Shown here one piece after another: positions 37,498-52,306 of a stretch of DNA of 64,000 bases. Under the pieces are notes generated by a model, which saw nothing but the letters and a program-made list of their open reading frames with translations, was not told the DNA's origin and ran no database searches. Numbering within the stretch: position 1 is the stretch's first letter; the number at the start of each line of letters is the position of its first letter. The translations under genes and the position numbers were made by a program. Source of the DNA: Gymnothorax reevesii (taxonomy: Eukaryota; Chordata; Actinopteri; Anguilliformes; Muraenidae). Location of the stretch: assembly GCA_029721435.1 (NCBI GenBank), contig CM056581.1:70170712-70234711 (forward strand). The letters are read 5' to 3'.

Positions 37498-40400
37498 TCA
37501 CTCATGTTTGTCACTTTCCCACTGATTTACACACAGAATGAAAATTTTTGACATGCAGAAGTTAAAAAAAAGAAAGTTTTTAAAAAAAGTGTATATCTTC
37601 ACTTCAGAGACTAATATTCACTTCCAATAGGCCATACAAGCACATTGGAAAAATTGGTGGCATATATGCAGTGCAACAGAGATCTGAAGCATTTCCCAGG
37701 CCAGATACACGCAGAGATTCACATTCTGAGCTTAAAACCTCAAAGAAGCGTGTTTTCATGAAAGAGCGTATGGAGACAATATCAGCGCTCTAGCTCGCTT
37801 CCTTAAGAAGATAGCAGCCAATTCACTCCTATTTAGTCATACAGTGAAAATTCACTCATGTTTGTCACTTTCCCACTGATTTACACACAGAATGAAAATT
37901 TTTGACATGCAGAAGTTAAAAAAAAGAAAGTTTTTAAAAAAGTGTATATCTTCACTACAGAGACTCATATTCACTTCCAATAGGCCATAAAAACACATTG
38001 GAAAAATGGATGGCATATATGCAGTGCAACAGTGATCTGAAGCATTTCCCAGGCCAGATACACGCAGAGATTCACATTCTGAGCTTAAAACCTCAAAGTA
38101 GCGTGTTTTCATGAAAGAGCGTATGGAGACAATATCAGCGCTCTAGGTCGCTTCCTTAAGAAGATAGCAGCCAATTCACTCCTATTTAGTCATACAGTGA
38201 AAATTCACTCATGTTTGTCACTTTCCCACTGATTTACACACAGAATGAAAATTTTTGACATGCAGAAGTTAAAAAAAAGAAAGTTTTTAAAAAAGTGTAT
38301 ATCTTCACTACAGAGACTCATATTCACTTCCAATAGGCCATAAAAACACATTGGAAAAATGGATGGCATATATGCAGTGCAACAGTGATCTGAAGCATTT
38401 CCCAGGCCAGATACACGCAGAGATTCACATTCTGAGCTTAAAACCTCAAAGTAGCGTGTTTTCATGAAAGAGCGTATGGAGACAATATCAGCGCTCTAGG
38501 TCGCTTCCTTAAGAAGATAGCAGCCAATTCACTCCTATTTAGTCATACAGTGAAAATTCACTCATGTTTGTCACTTTCCCACTGATTTACACACAGAATG
38601 AAAATTTTTGACATGCAGAAGTTAAAAAAAAGAAAGTTTTTAAAAAAGTGTATATCTTCACTACAGAGACTCATATTCACTTCCAATAGGCCATAAAAAC
38701 ACATTGGAAAAATGGATGGCATATATGCAGTGCAACAGTGATCTGAAGCATTTCCCAGGCCAGATACACGCAGAGATTCACATTCTGAGCTTAAAACCTC
38801 AAAGAAGCGTGTTTTCATGAAAGAGCGTATGGAGACAATATCAGCGCTCTAGCTCGCTTCCTTAAGAAGATAGCAGCCAATTCACTCCTATTTAGTCATA
38901 CAGTGAAAATTCACTCATGTTTGTCACTTTCCCACTGATTTACACACGGATTGAAACTTTTTGACAAGCAGAAGTAAAAAAAAAGAAAGTTTTTAAAAAA
39001 GTGCATATCTTCACTTCAGAGACTCATATTCACTTCCAATAGGCCATACAAGCAAATTGGACAAATTGCTGCCATATATGCAGTGCACAGTGATCTGAAG
39101 CATTTCCCAGCCCAGATACACGAACAGATTCACTTTCTGAGCTTAAAACCTAGAAGAAGCGTGTTTTCATGAAAGAGCGTATGGAGACAATATCAGCGCT
39201 CTAGCTCGCTTCCTTAAGAAGATAGCAGCCAATTCACTCCTATTTAGTCATACAGTGAAAATTCACTCATGTTTGTCACTTTCCCACTGATTTACACACA
39301 GAATGAAAATTTTTGACATGCAGAAGTTAAAAAAAAGAAAGTTTTTAAAAAAGTGTATATCTTCACTTCAGAGACTAATATTCACTTCCAATAGGCCATA
39401 CAAGCACATTGGAAAAATTGGTGGCATATATGCAGTGCAACAGAGATCTGAAGCATTTCCCAGGCCAGATACACGCAGAGATTCACATTCTGAGCTTAAA
39501 ACCTCAAAGAAGCGTGTTTTCATGAAAGAGCGTATGGAGACAATATCAGCGCTCTAGCTCGCTTCCTTAAGAAGATAGCAGCCAATTCACTCCTATTTAG
39601 TCATACAGTGAAAATTCACTCATGTTTGTCACTTTCCCACTGATTTACACACAGAATGAAAATTTTTGACATGCAGAAGTTAAAAAAAAAGAAAGTTTTT
39701 AAAAAAGTGTATATCTTCACTACAGAGACTCATATTCACTTCCAATAGGCCATAAAAACACATTAGAAAAATGGATGGCATATATGCAGTGCAACAGTGA
39801 TCTGAAGCATTTCCCAGGCCAGATACACGCAGAGATTCACATTCTGAGCTTAAAACCTCAAAGTAGCGTGTTTTCATGAAAGAGCGTATGGAGACAATAT
39901 CAGCGCTCTAGGTCGCTTCCTTAAGAAGATAGCAGCCAATTCACTCCTATTTAGTCATACAGTGAAAATTCACTCATGTTTGTCACTTTCCCACTGATTT
40001 ACACACAGAATGAAAATTTTTGACATGCAGAAGTTAAAAAAAAGAAAGTTTTTAAAAAAGTGTATATCTTCACTACAGAGACTCATATTCACTTCCAATA
40101 GGCCATAAAAACACATTGGAAAAATGGATGGCATATATGCAGTGCAACAATGATCTGAAGCATTTCCCAGGCCAGATACACGCAGAGATTCACATTCTGA
40201 GCTTAAAACCTCAAAGTAGCGTGTTTTCATGAAAGAGCGTATGGAGACAATATCAGCGCTCTAGGTCGCTTCCTTAAGAAGATAGCAGCCATTTCACTCC
40301 TATTTAGTCATACAGTGAAAATTCACTCATGTTTGTCACTTTCCCACTGATTTACACACAGAATGAAAATTTTTGACATGCAGAAGTAAAAAAAAAGAAA

Positions 40401-40676
40401 GTTTTTAAAAAAAGTGTATATCTTCACTACAGAGACTCATATTCACTTCCAATAGGCCATAAAAACACTTTGGAAAAATGGATGGCATATATGCAGTGCA
40501 ACAGTGATCTGAAGCATTTCCCAGGCCAGATACACGCACAGATTCACATTCTGAGCTTAAAACCTCAAAGTAGCGTGTTTTCATGAAAGAGCGTATGGAG
40601 ACAATATCAGCGCTCTAGGTCGCTTCCTTAAGAAGATAGCAGCCAATTCACTCCTATTTAGTCATACAGTGAAAAT
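37498..40676. repeat. Irregular transition, nine monomers
   Basis: The order is C, A-Y, A-Y, A-F, Bgg, C, A-Y, A-Y, A-Y. The C, A-Y, A-Y trio occurs twice, 1765 bases apart (38205 to 39970). No longer period is visible. Private length changes cluster here: A7 in tttttaaaaaaagtg of the first C, A9 in the A-Y at 39616, and both a lost t and an added a in the A-Y at 40323. The linker after the monomer at 39970 carries gccatttcactcc. Confidence 0.85.
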
Positions 40677-43600
40677 TCACTCATGTTTGTCACTTTCCCA
40701 CTGATTTACACACAGAATGAAAATTTTTGACATGCAGAAGTTAAAAAAACGAAAGTTTTTAAAAAAGTGTATATCTTCACTACAGAGACTCATATTCACT
40801 TCCAATAGGCCATACAAGCAAATTGGACAAATTGCTGCCATATATGCAGTGCACAGTGATCTGAAGCATTTCCCAGCCCAGATACACGAACAGATTCACT
40901 TTCTGAGATTAAAACCGAGAAGAAGCGTGTTTTCATGAAAGAGCGTATGGAGACAATATCAGCGCTCTAGCTCGCTTCCTTAAGAAGATAGCAGCCAATT
41001 CACTCCTATTTAGTCATACAGTGAAAATTCACTCATGTTTGTCACTTTCCCACTGATTTACACACAGAATGAAAATTTTTGACATGCAGAAGTTAAAAAA
41101 AAGAAAGTTTTTAAAAAAGTGTATATCTTCACTACAGAGACTCATATTCACTTCCAATAGGCCATAAAAACACATTGGAAAAATGGATGGCATATATGCA
41201 GTGCAACAGTGATCTGAAGCATTTCCCAGGCCAGATACACGCAGAGATTCACATTCTGAGCTTAAAACCTCAAAGAAGCGTGTTTTCATGAAAGAGCGTA
41301 TGGAGACAATATCAGCGCTCTAGCTCGCTTCCTAAAGAAGATAGCAGCCAATTCACTCCTATTTAGTCATACAGTGAAAATTCACTCATGTTTGTCACTT
41401 TCCCACTGATTTACACACGGATTGAAACTTTTTGACAAGCAGAGGTAAAAAAAAAGAAAGTTTTTAAAAAAGTGCATATATTCACTTCAGAGACTCATAT
41501 TCACTTCCAATAGGCCATACAAGCAAATTGGACAAATTGCTGCCATATATGCAGTGCACAGTGATCTGAAGCATTTCCCAGCCCAGATACACGAACAGAT
41601 TCACTTTCTGAGCTTAAGTCCTAGAAGAAGCGTGTTTTCATGAAAGATCGTGGAGACAATATCAGCGCTCTAGCTCGCTTCCTTAAGAAGATAGCAGCCA
41701 ATTCACTCCTATTTCGTCATACCGTGAAAATTCACTCATGTTTGTCACTTTCCCACTGATTTACACACAGAATGAAAATTTTTGACATGCAGAAGTTAAA
41801 AAAAAGAAAGTTTTTAAAAAAGTGTATATCTTCACTTCAGAGACTAATATTCACTTCCAATAGGCCATACAAGCACATTGGAAAAATTGGTGGCATATAT
41901 GCAGTGCAACAGAGATCTGAAGCATTTCCCAGGCCAGATACACGCAGAGATTCACATTCTGAGCTTAAAACCTCAAAGAAGCGTGTTTTCATGAAAGAGC
42001 GTATGGAGACAATATCAGCGCTCTAGCTCGCTTCCCTAAGAAGATAGCAGCCAATTCACTCCTATTTAGTCATACAGTGAAAATTCACTCATGTTTGTCA
42101 CTTTCCCACTGATTTACACACAGAATGAAAATTTTTGACATGCAGAAGTTAAAAAAAAGAAAGTTTTTAAAAAAGTGTATATCTTCACTACAGAGACTCA
42201 TATTCACTTCCAATAGGCCATAAAAACACATTGGAAAAATGGATGGCATATATGCAGTGCCACAGTGATCTGAAGCATTTCCCAGGCCAGATACACGCAG
42301 AGATTCACCTTCTGAGCTTAAAACCTCAAAGAAGCGTGTTTTCATGAAAGAGCGTATGGAGACAATATCAGCGCTCTAGCTCGCTTCCTTAAGAAGATAG
42401 AAGCCAATTCACTCCTATTTAGTCATACAGTGAAAATTCACTCATGTTTGTCACTTTCCCACTGATTTACACACAGAATGAAAATTTTTGACATGCAGAA
42501 GTTAAAAAAAAGAAAGTTTTTAAAAAAGTGTATATCTTCACTACAGAGACTCATATTCACTTCCAATAGGCCATAAAAACACATTGGAAAAATGGATGGC
42601 ATATATGCAGTGCAACAGTGATCTCAAGCATTTCCCAGGCCAGATACACGCAGAGATTCACATTCTGAGCTTAAAACCTCAAAGAAGCGTGTTTTCATGA
42701 AAGAGCGTATGGAGACAATATCAGCGCTCTAGGTCGCTTCCTTAAGAAGATAGCAGCCAATTCACTCCTATTTAGTCATACAGTGAAAATTCACTCATGT
42801 TTGTCACTTTCCCACTGATTTACACACAGAATGAAAATTTTTGACATGCAGAAGTTAAAAAAAAGAAAGTTTTTAAAAAAGTGTATATCTTCACTACAGA
42901 GACTCATATTCACTTCCAATAGGCCATAAAAACACATTGGAAAAATGGATGGCATATATGCAGTGCAACAGTGATCTGAAGCATTTCCCAGGCCAGATAC
43001 ACGCAGAGATTCACATTCTGAGCTTAAAACCTCAAAGAAGCGTGTTTTCATGAAAGAGCGTATGGAGACAATATCAGCGCTCTAGCTCGCTTCCTAAAGA
43101 AGATAGCAGCCAATTCACTCCTATTTAGTCATACAGTGAAAATTCACTCATGTTTGTCACTTTCCCACTGATTTACACACGGATTGAAACTTTTTGACAA
43201 GCAGAAGTAAAAAAAAAGAAAGTTTTTAAAAAAGTGCATATCTTCACTTCAGAGACTCATATTCACTTCCAATAGGCCATACAAGCAAATTGGAAAATTG
43301 CTGCCATATATGCAGTGCACAGTGATCTGAAGCATTTCCCAGCCCAGATACACGAACAGATTCACTTTCTGAGCTTAAAACCTAGAAGAAGCGTGTTTTC
43401 ATGAAAGAGCGTATGGAGACAATATCAGCGCTCTAGCTCGCTTCCTTAAGAAGATAGCAGCCAATTCACTCCTATTTAGTCATACAGTGAAAATTCACTC
43501 ATGTTTGTCACTTTCCCACTGATTTACACACAGAATGAAAATTTTTGACATGCAGAAGTTAAAAAAAAGAAAGTTTTTAAAAAAGTGTATATCTTCACTT

Positions 43601-46600
43601 CAGAGACTAATATTCACTTCAAATAGGCCATGCAAGCACATTGGAAAAATTGGTGGCATATATGCAGTGCAACAGAGATCTGAAGCATTTCCCAGGCCAG
43701 ATACACGCAGAGATTCACATTCTGAGCTTAAAACCTCAAAGAAGCGTGTTTTCATGAAAGAGCGTATGGAGACAATATCAGCGCTCTAGCTCGCTTCCCT
43801 AAGAAGATAGCAGCCAATTCACTCCTATTTAGTCATACAGTGAAAATTCACTCATGTTTGTCACTTTCCCACTGATTTACACACAGAATGAAAATTTTTG
43901 ACATGCAGAAGTTAAAAAAAAGAAAGTTTTTAAAAAAGTGTATATCTTCACTACAGAGACTCATATTCACTTCCAATAGGCCATAAAAACACATTGGAAA
44001 AATGGATGGCATATATGCAGTGCAACAGTGATCTCAAGCATTTCCCAGGCCAGATACACGCAGAGATTCACATTCTGAGCTTAAAACCTCAAAGAAGCGT
44101 GTTTTCATGAAAGAGCGTATGGAGACAATATCAGCGCTCTAGCTCGCTTCCTAAAGAAGATAGCAGCCAATTCACTCCTATTTAGTCATACAGTGAAAAT
44201 TCACTCATGTTTGTCACTTTCCCACTGATTTACACACGGATTGAAACTTTTTGACAAGCAGAAGTAAAAAAAAAGAAAGTTTTTAAAAAAGTGCATATCT
44301 TCACTTCAGAGACTCATATTCACTTCCAATAGGCCATACAAGCAAATTGGACAAATTGCTGCCATATATGCAGTGCACAGTGATCTGAAGCATTTCCCAG
44401 CCCAGATACACGAACAGATTCACTTTCTGAGATTAAAACCGAGAAGAAGCGTGTTTTCATGAAAGAGCGTATGGAGACAATATCAGCGCTCTAGGTCGCT
44501 TCCTTAAGAAGATAGCAGCCAATTCACTCCTATTTAGTCATACAGTGAAAATTCACTCATGTTTGTCACTTTCCCACTGATTTACACACAGAATGAAAAT
44601 TTTTGACATGCAGAAGTTAAAAAAAAGAAAGTTTTTAAAAAAGTGTATATCTTCACTACAGAGACTCATATTCACTTCCAATAGGCCATAAAAACACATT
44701 GGAAAAATGGATGGCATATATGCAGTGCAACAGTGATCTGAAGCATTTCCCAGGCCAGATACACGCAGAGATTCACATTCTGAGCTTAAAACCTCAAAGA
44801 AGCGTGTTTTCATGAAAGAGCGTATGGAGACAATATCAGCGCTCTAGCTCGCTTCCTAAAGAAGATAGCAGCCAATTCACTCCTATTTAGTCATACAGTG
44901 AAAATTCACTCATGTTTGTCACTTTCCCACTGATTTACACACGGATTGAAACTTTTTGACAAGCAGAAGTAAAAAAAAAGAAAGTTTTTAAAAAAGTGCA
45001 TATATTCACTTCAGAGACTCATATTCACTTCCAATAGGCCATACAAGCAAATTGGACAAATTGCTGCCATATATGCAGTGCACAGTGATCTGAAGCATTT
45101 CCCAGCCCAGATACACGAACAGATTCACTTTCTGAGCTTAAAACCTAGAAGAAGCGTGTTTTCATGAAAGAGCGTGGAGACAATATCAGCGCTCTAGCTC
45201 GCTTCCTTAAGAAGATAGCAGCCAATTCACTCCTATTTCGTCATACAGTGAAAATTCACTCATGTTTGTCACTTTCCCACTGATTTACACACAGAATGAA
45301 AATTTTTGACATGCAGAAGTTAAAAAAAAGAAAGTTTTTAAAAAAGTGTATATCTTCACTTCAGAGACTAATATTCACTTCCAATAGGCCATACAAGCAC
45401 ATTGGAAAAATTGGTGGCATATATGCAGTGCAACAGAGATCTGAAGCATTTCCCAGGCCAGATACACGCAGAGATTCACATTCTGAGCTTAAAACCTCAA
45501 AGAAGCGTGTTTTCATGAAAGAGCGTATGGAGACAATATCAGCGCTCTAGCTCGCTTCCCTAAGAAGATAGCAGCCAATTCACTCCTATTTAGTCATACA
45601 GTGAAAATTCACTCATGTTTGTCACTTTCCCACTGATTTACACACAGAATGAAAATTTTTGACATGCAGAAGTTAAAAAAAAGAAAGTTTTAAAAAAAGT
45701 GTATATCTTCACTACAGAGACTCATATTCACTTCCAATAGGCCATAAAAACACATTGGAAAAATGGATGGCATATATGCAGTGCCACAGTGATCTGAAGC
45801 ATTTCCCAGGCCAGATACACGCAGAGATTCACCTTCTGAGCTTAAAACCTCAAAGAAGCGTGTTTTCATGAAAGAGCGTATGGAGACAATATCAGCGCTC
45901 TAGCTCGCTTCCTTAAGAAGATAGAAGCCAATTCACTCCTATTTAGTCATACAGTGAAAATTCACTCATGTTTGTCACTTTCCCACTGATTTACACACAG
46001 AATGAAAATTTTTGACATGCAGAAGTTAAAAAAAAGAAAGTTTTTAAAAAAGTGTATATCTTCACTACAGAGACTCATATTCACTTCCAATAGGCCATAA
46101 AAACACATTGGAAAAATGGATGGCATATATGCAGTGCAACTGTGATCTCAAGCATTTCCCAGGCCAGATACACGCAGAGATTCACATTCTGAGCTTAAAA
46201 CCTCAAAGTAGCGTGTTTTCATGAAAGAGCGTATGGAGACAATATCAGCGCTCTAGGTCGCTTCCTTAAGAAGATAGCAGCCAATTCACTCCTATTTAGT
46301 CATACAGTGAAAATTCACTCATGTTTGTCACTTTCCCACTGATTTACACACAGAATGAAAATTTTTGACATGCAGAAGTTAAAAAAAAGAAAGTTTTTAA
46401 AAAAGTGTATATCTTCACTACAGAGACTCATATTCACTTCCAATAGGCCATAAAAACACATTGGAAAAATGGATGGCATATATGCAGTGCAACAATGATC
46501 TGAAGCATTTCCCAGGCCAGATACACGCAGAGATTCACATTCTGAGCTTAAAACCTCAAAGTAGCGTGTTTTCATGAAAGAGCGTATGGAGACAATATCA

Positions 46601-46667
46601 GCGCTCTAGGTCGCTTCCTTAAGAAGATAGCAGCCATTTCACTCCTATTTAGTCATACAGTGAAAAT
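40677..46667. repeat. Right-domain 17-monomer HOR, copy 1 (5991 bp)
   Basis: The order is B', A-F, Bgg, C, A-G, A-cc, A-F, Bgg, C, A-cc, Bgg, A-F, Bgg, C, A-G, A-cc/Y, A-Y. From here on A-G monomers read caccttctg rather than cacattctg. Markers include atttcgtcat in linkers near 41714 and 45238, a two-base loss giving cgtggagac, and cagaggtaaa in the first Bgg. The second Bgg (43144) lost one base, giving attggaaaattgctg. Confidence 0.9.
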
Positions 46668-49600
46668 TCACTCATGTTTGTCACTTTCCCACTGATTTAC
46701 ACACAGAATGAAAATTTTTGACATGCAGAAGTTAAAAAAACGAAAGTTTTTAAAAAAGTGTATATCTTCACTACAGAGACTCATATTCACTTCCAATAGG
46801 CCATACAAGCAAATTGGACAAATTGCTGCCATATATGCAGTGCACAGTGATCTGAAGCATTTCCCAGCCCAGATACACGAACAGATTCACTTTCTGAGAT
46901 TAAAACCGAGAAGAAGCGTGTTTTCATGAAAGAGCGTATGGAGACAATATCAGCGCTCTAGCTCGCTTCCTTAAGAAGATAGCAGCCAATTCACTCCTAT
47001 TTAGTCATACAGTGAAAATTCACTCATGTTTGTCACTTTCCCACTGATTTACACACAGAATGAAAATTTTTGACATGCAGAAGTTAAAAAAAAGAAAGTT
47101 TTTAAAAAAGTGTATATCTTCACTACAGAGACTCATATTCACTTCCAATAGGCCATAAAAACACATTGGAAAAATGGATGGCATATATGCAGTGCAACAG
47201 TGATCTGAAGCATTTCCCAGGCCAGATACACGCAGAGATTCACATTCTGAGCTTAAAACCTCAAAGAAGCGTGTTTTCATGAAAGAGCGTATGGAGACAA
47301 TATCAGCGCTCTAGCTCGCTTCCTAAAGAAGATAGCAGCCAATTCACTCCTATTTAGTCATACAGTGAAAATTCACTCATGTTTGTCACTTTCCCACTGA
47401 TTTACACACGGATTGAAACTTTTTGACAAGCAGAGGTAAAAAAAAAGAAAGTTTTTAAAAAAGTGCATATATTCACTTCAGAGACTCATATTCACTTCCA
47501 ATAGGCCATACAAGCAAATTGGACAAATTGCTGCCATATATGCAGTGCACAGTGATCTGAAGCATTTCCCAGCCCAGATACACGAACAGATTCACTTTCT
47601 GAGCTTAAAACCTAGAAGAAGCGTGTTTTCATGAAAGATCGTGGAGACAATATCAGCGCTCTAGCTCGCTTCCTTAAGAAGATAGCAGCCAATTCACTCC
47701 TATTTCGTCATACAGTGAAAATTCACTCATGTTTGTCACTTTCCCACTGATTTACACACAGAATGAAAATTTTTGACATGCAGAAGTTAAAAAAAAGAAA
47801 GTTTTTAAAAAAGTGTATATCTTCACTTCAGAGACTAATATTCACTTCCAATAGGCCATACAAGCACATTGGAAAAATTGGTGGCATACATGCAGTGCAA
47901 CAGAGATCTGAAGCATTTCCCAGGCCAGATACACGCAGAGATTCACATTCTGAGCTTAAAACCTCAAAGAAGCGTGTTTTCATGAAAGAGCGTATGGAGA
48001 CAATATCAGCGCTCTAGCTCGCTTCCCTAAGAAGATAGCAGCCAATTCACTCCTATTTAGTCATACAGTGAAAATTCACTCATGTTTGTCACTTTCCCAC
48101 TGATTTACACACAGAATGAAAATTTTTGACATGCAGAAGTTAAAAAAAAGAAAGTTTTTAAAAAAGTGTATATCTTCACTACAGAGACTCATATTCACTT
48201 CCAATAGGCCATAAAAACACATTGGAAAAATGGATGGCATATATGCAGTGCCACAGTGATCTGAAGCATTTCCCAGGCCAGATACACGCAGAGATTCACC
48301 TTCTGAGCTTAAAACCTCAAAGAAGCGTGTTTTCATGAAAGAGCGTATGGAGACAATATCAGCGCTCTAGCTCGCTTCCTTAAGAAGATAGAAGCCAATT
48401 CACTCCTATTTAGTCATACAGTGAAAATTCACTCATGTTTGTCACTTTCCCACTGATTTACACACAGAATGAAAATTTTTGACATGCAGAAGTTAAAAAA
48501 AAGAAAGTTTTTAAAAAAGTGTATATCTTCACTACAGAGACTCATATTCACTTCCAATAGGCCATAAAAACACATTGGAAAAATGGATGGCATATATGCA
48601 GTGCAACAGTGATCTCAAGCATTTCCCAGGCCAGATACACGCAGAGATTCACATTCTGAGCTTAAAACCTCAAAGAAGCGTGTTTTCATGAAAGAGCGTA
48701 TGGAGACAATATCAGCGCTCTAGGTCGCTTCCTTAAGAAGATAGCAGCCAATTCACTCCTATTTAGTCATACAGTGAAAATTCACTCATGTTTGTCACTT
48801 TCCCACTGATTTACACACAGAATGAAAATTTTTGACATGCAGAAGTTAAAAAAAAGAAAGTTTTTAAAAAAGTGTATATCTTCACTACAGAGACTCATAT
48901 TCACTTCCAATAGGCCATAAAAACACATTGGAAAAATGGATGGCATATATGCAGTGCAACAGTGATCTGAAGCATTTCCCAGGCCAGATACACGCAGAGA
49001 TTCACATTCTGAGCTTAAAACCTCAAAGAAGCGTGTTTTCATGAAAGAGCGTATGGAGACAATATCAGCGCTCTAGCTCGCTTCCTAAAGAAGATAGCAG
49101 CCAATTCACTCCTATTTAGTCATACAGTGAAAATTCACTCATGTTTGTCACTTTCCCACTGATTTACACACGGATTGAAACTTTTTGACAAGCAGAAGTA
49201 AAAAAAAAGAAAGTTTTTAAAAAAGTGCATATCTTCACTTCAGAGACTCATATTCACTTCCAATAGGCCATACAAGCAAATTGGACAAATTGCTGCCATA
49301 TATGCAGTGCACAGTGATCTGAAGCATTTCCCAGCCCAGATACACGAACAGATTCACTTTCTGAGCTTAAAACCTAGAAGAAGCGTGTTTTCATGAAAGA
49401 GCGTATGGAGACAATATCAGCGCTCTAGCTCGCTTCCTTAAGAAGATAGCAGCCAATTCACTCCTATTTAGTCATACAGTGAAAATTCACTCATGTTTGT
49501 CACTTTCCCACTGATTTACACACAGAATGAAAATTTTTGACATGCAGAAGTTAAAAAAAAGAAAGTTTTTAAAAAAGTGTATATCTTCACTTCAGAGACT

Positions 49601-52306
49601 AATATTCACTTCAAATAGGCCATGCAAGCACATTGGAAAAATTGGTGGCATATATGCAGTGCAACAGAGATCTGAAGCATTTCCCAGGCCAGATACACGC
49701 AGAGATTCACATTCTGAGCTTAAAACCTCAAAGAAGCGTGTTTTCATGAAAGAGCGTATGGAGACAATATCAGCGCTCTAGCTCGCTTCCCTAAGAAGAT
49801 AGCAGCCAATTCACTCCTATTTAGTCATACAGTGAAAATTCACTCATGTTTGTCACTTTCCCACTGATTTACACACAGAATGAAAATTTTTGACATGCAG
49901 AAGTTAAAAAAAAGAAAGTTTTTAAAAAAGTGTATATCTTCACTACAGAGACTCATATTCACTTCCAATAGGCCATAAAAACACATTGGAAAAATGGATG
50001 GCATATATGCAGTGCAACAGTGATCTCAAGCATTTCCCAGGCCAGATACACGCAGAGATTCACATTCTGAGCTTAAAACCTCAAAGAAGCGTGTTTTCAT
50101 GAAAGAGCGTATGGAGACAATATCAGCGCTCTAGCTCGCTTCCTAAAGAAGATAGCAGCCAATTCACTCCTATTTAGTCATACAGTGAAAATTCACTCAT
50201 GTTTGTCACTTTCCCACTGATTTACACACGGATTGAAACTTTTTGACAAGCAGAAGTAAAAAAAAAGAAAGTTTTTAAAAAAGTGCATATCTTCACTTCA
50301 GAGACTCATATTCACTTCCAATAGGCCATACAAGCAAATTGGACAAATTGCTGCCATATATGCAGTGCACAGTGATCTGAAGCATTTCCCAGCCCAGATA
50401 CACGAACAGATTCACTTTCTGAGATTAAAACCGAGAAGAAGCGTGTTTTCATGAAAGAGCGTATGGAGACAATATCAGCGCTCTAGGTCGCTTCCTTAAG
50501 AAGATAGCAGCCAATTCACTCCTATTTAGTCATACAGTGAAAATTCACTCATGTTTGTCACTTTCCCACTGATTTACACACAGAATGAAAATTTTTGACA
50601 TGCAGAAGTTAAAAAAAAGAAAGTTTTTAAAAAAGTGTATATCTTCACTACAGAGACTCATATTCACTTCCAATAGGCCATAAAAACACATTGGAAAAAT
50701 GGATGGCATATATGCAGTGCAACAGTGATCTGAAGCATTTCCCAGGCCAGATACACGCAGAGATTCACATTCTGAGCTTAAAACCTCAAAGAAGCGTGTT
50801 TTCATGAAAGAGCGTATGGAGACAATATCAGCGCTCTAGCTCGCTTCCTAAAGAAGATAGCAGCCAATTCACTCCTATTTAGTCATACAGTGAAAATTCA
50901 CTCATGTTTGTCACTTTCCCACTGATTTACACACGGATTGAAACTTTTTGACAAGCAGAAGTAAAAAAAAAGAAAGTTTTTAAAAAAGTGCATATATTCA
51001 CTTCAGAGACTCATATTCACTTCCAATAGGCCATACAAGCAAATTGGACAAATTGCTGCCATATATGCAGTGCACAGTGATCTGAAGCATTTCCCAGCCC
51101 AGATACACGAACAGATTCACTTTCTGAGCTTAAAACCTAGAAGAAGCGTGTTTTCATGAAAGAGCGTGGAGACAATATCAGCGCTCTAGCTCGCTTCCTT
51201 AAGAAGATAGCAGCCAATTCACTCCTATTTCGTCATACAGTGAAAATTCACTCATGTTTGTCACTTTCCCACTGATTTACACACAGAATGAAAATTTTTG
51301 ACATGCAGAAGTTAAAAAAAAGAAAGTTTTTAAAAAAGTGTATATCTTCACTTCAGAGACTAATATTCACTTCCAATAGGCCATACAAGCACATTGGAAA
51401 AATTGGTGGCATATATGCAGTGCAACAGAGATCTGAAGCATTTCCCAGGCCAGATACACGCAGAGATTCACATTCTGAGCTTAAAACCTCAAAGAAGCGT
51501 GTTTTCATGAAAGAGCGTATGGAGACAATATCAGCGCTCTAGCTCGCTTCCCTAAGAAGATAGCAGCCAATTCACTCCTATTTAGTCATACAGTGAAAAT
51601 TCACTCATGTTTGTCACTTTCCCACTGATTTACACACAGAATGAAAATTTTTGACATGCAGAAGTTAAAAAAAAGAAAGTTTTTAAAAAAGTGTATATCT
51701 TCACTACAGAGACTCATATTCACTTCCAATAGGCCATAAAAACACATTGGAAAAATGGATGGCATATATGCAGTGCCACAGTGATCTGAAGCATTTCCCA
51801 GGCCAGATACACGCAGAGATTCACCTTCGGAGCTTAAAACCTCAAAGAAGCGTGTTTTCATGAAAGAGCGTATGGAGACAATATCAGCGCTCTAGCTCGC
51901 TTCCTTAAGAAGATAGAAGCCAATTCACTCCTATTTAGTCATACAGTGAAAATTCACTCATGTTTGTCACTTTCCCACTGATTTACACACAGAATGAAAA
52001 TTTTTGACATGCAGAAGTTAAAAAAAAGAAAGTTTTTAAAAAAGTGTATATCTTCACTACAGAGACTCATATTCACTTCCAATAGGCCATAAAAACACAT
52101 TGGAAAAATGGATGGCATATATGCAGTGCAACAGTGATCTCAAGCATTTCCCAGGCCAGATACACGCAGAGATTCACATTCTGAGCTTAAAACCTCAAAG
52201 AAGCGTGTTTTCATGAAAGAGCGTATGGAGACAATATCAGCGCTCTAGGTCGCTTCCTTAAGAAGATAGCAGCCAATTCACTCCTATTTAGTCATACAGT
52301 GAAAAT
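46668..52306. repeat. Right-domain 17-monomer HOR, copy 2
   Basis: Sixteen monomers repeat copy 1 at an offset of 5991 bases (5992 after the one-base loss in copy 1). Shared rare markers include gaggtaaa, cgtggagac, atttcgtcat, and caaataggccatgc in the second class C. The copies diverge at the last two monomers: copy 1 turns to A-Y, copy 2 to the A monomer with aaaaactc that starts the 13-monomer family. The extra A-Y before copy 1 (40323) has no equivalent here. Confidence 0.9.
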
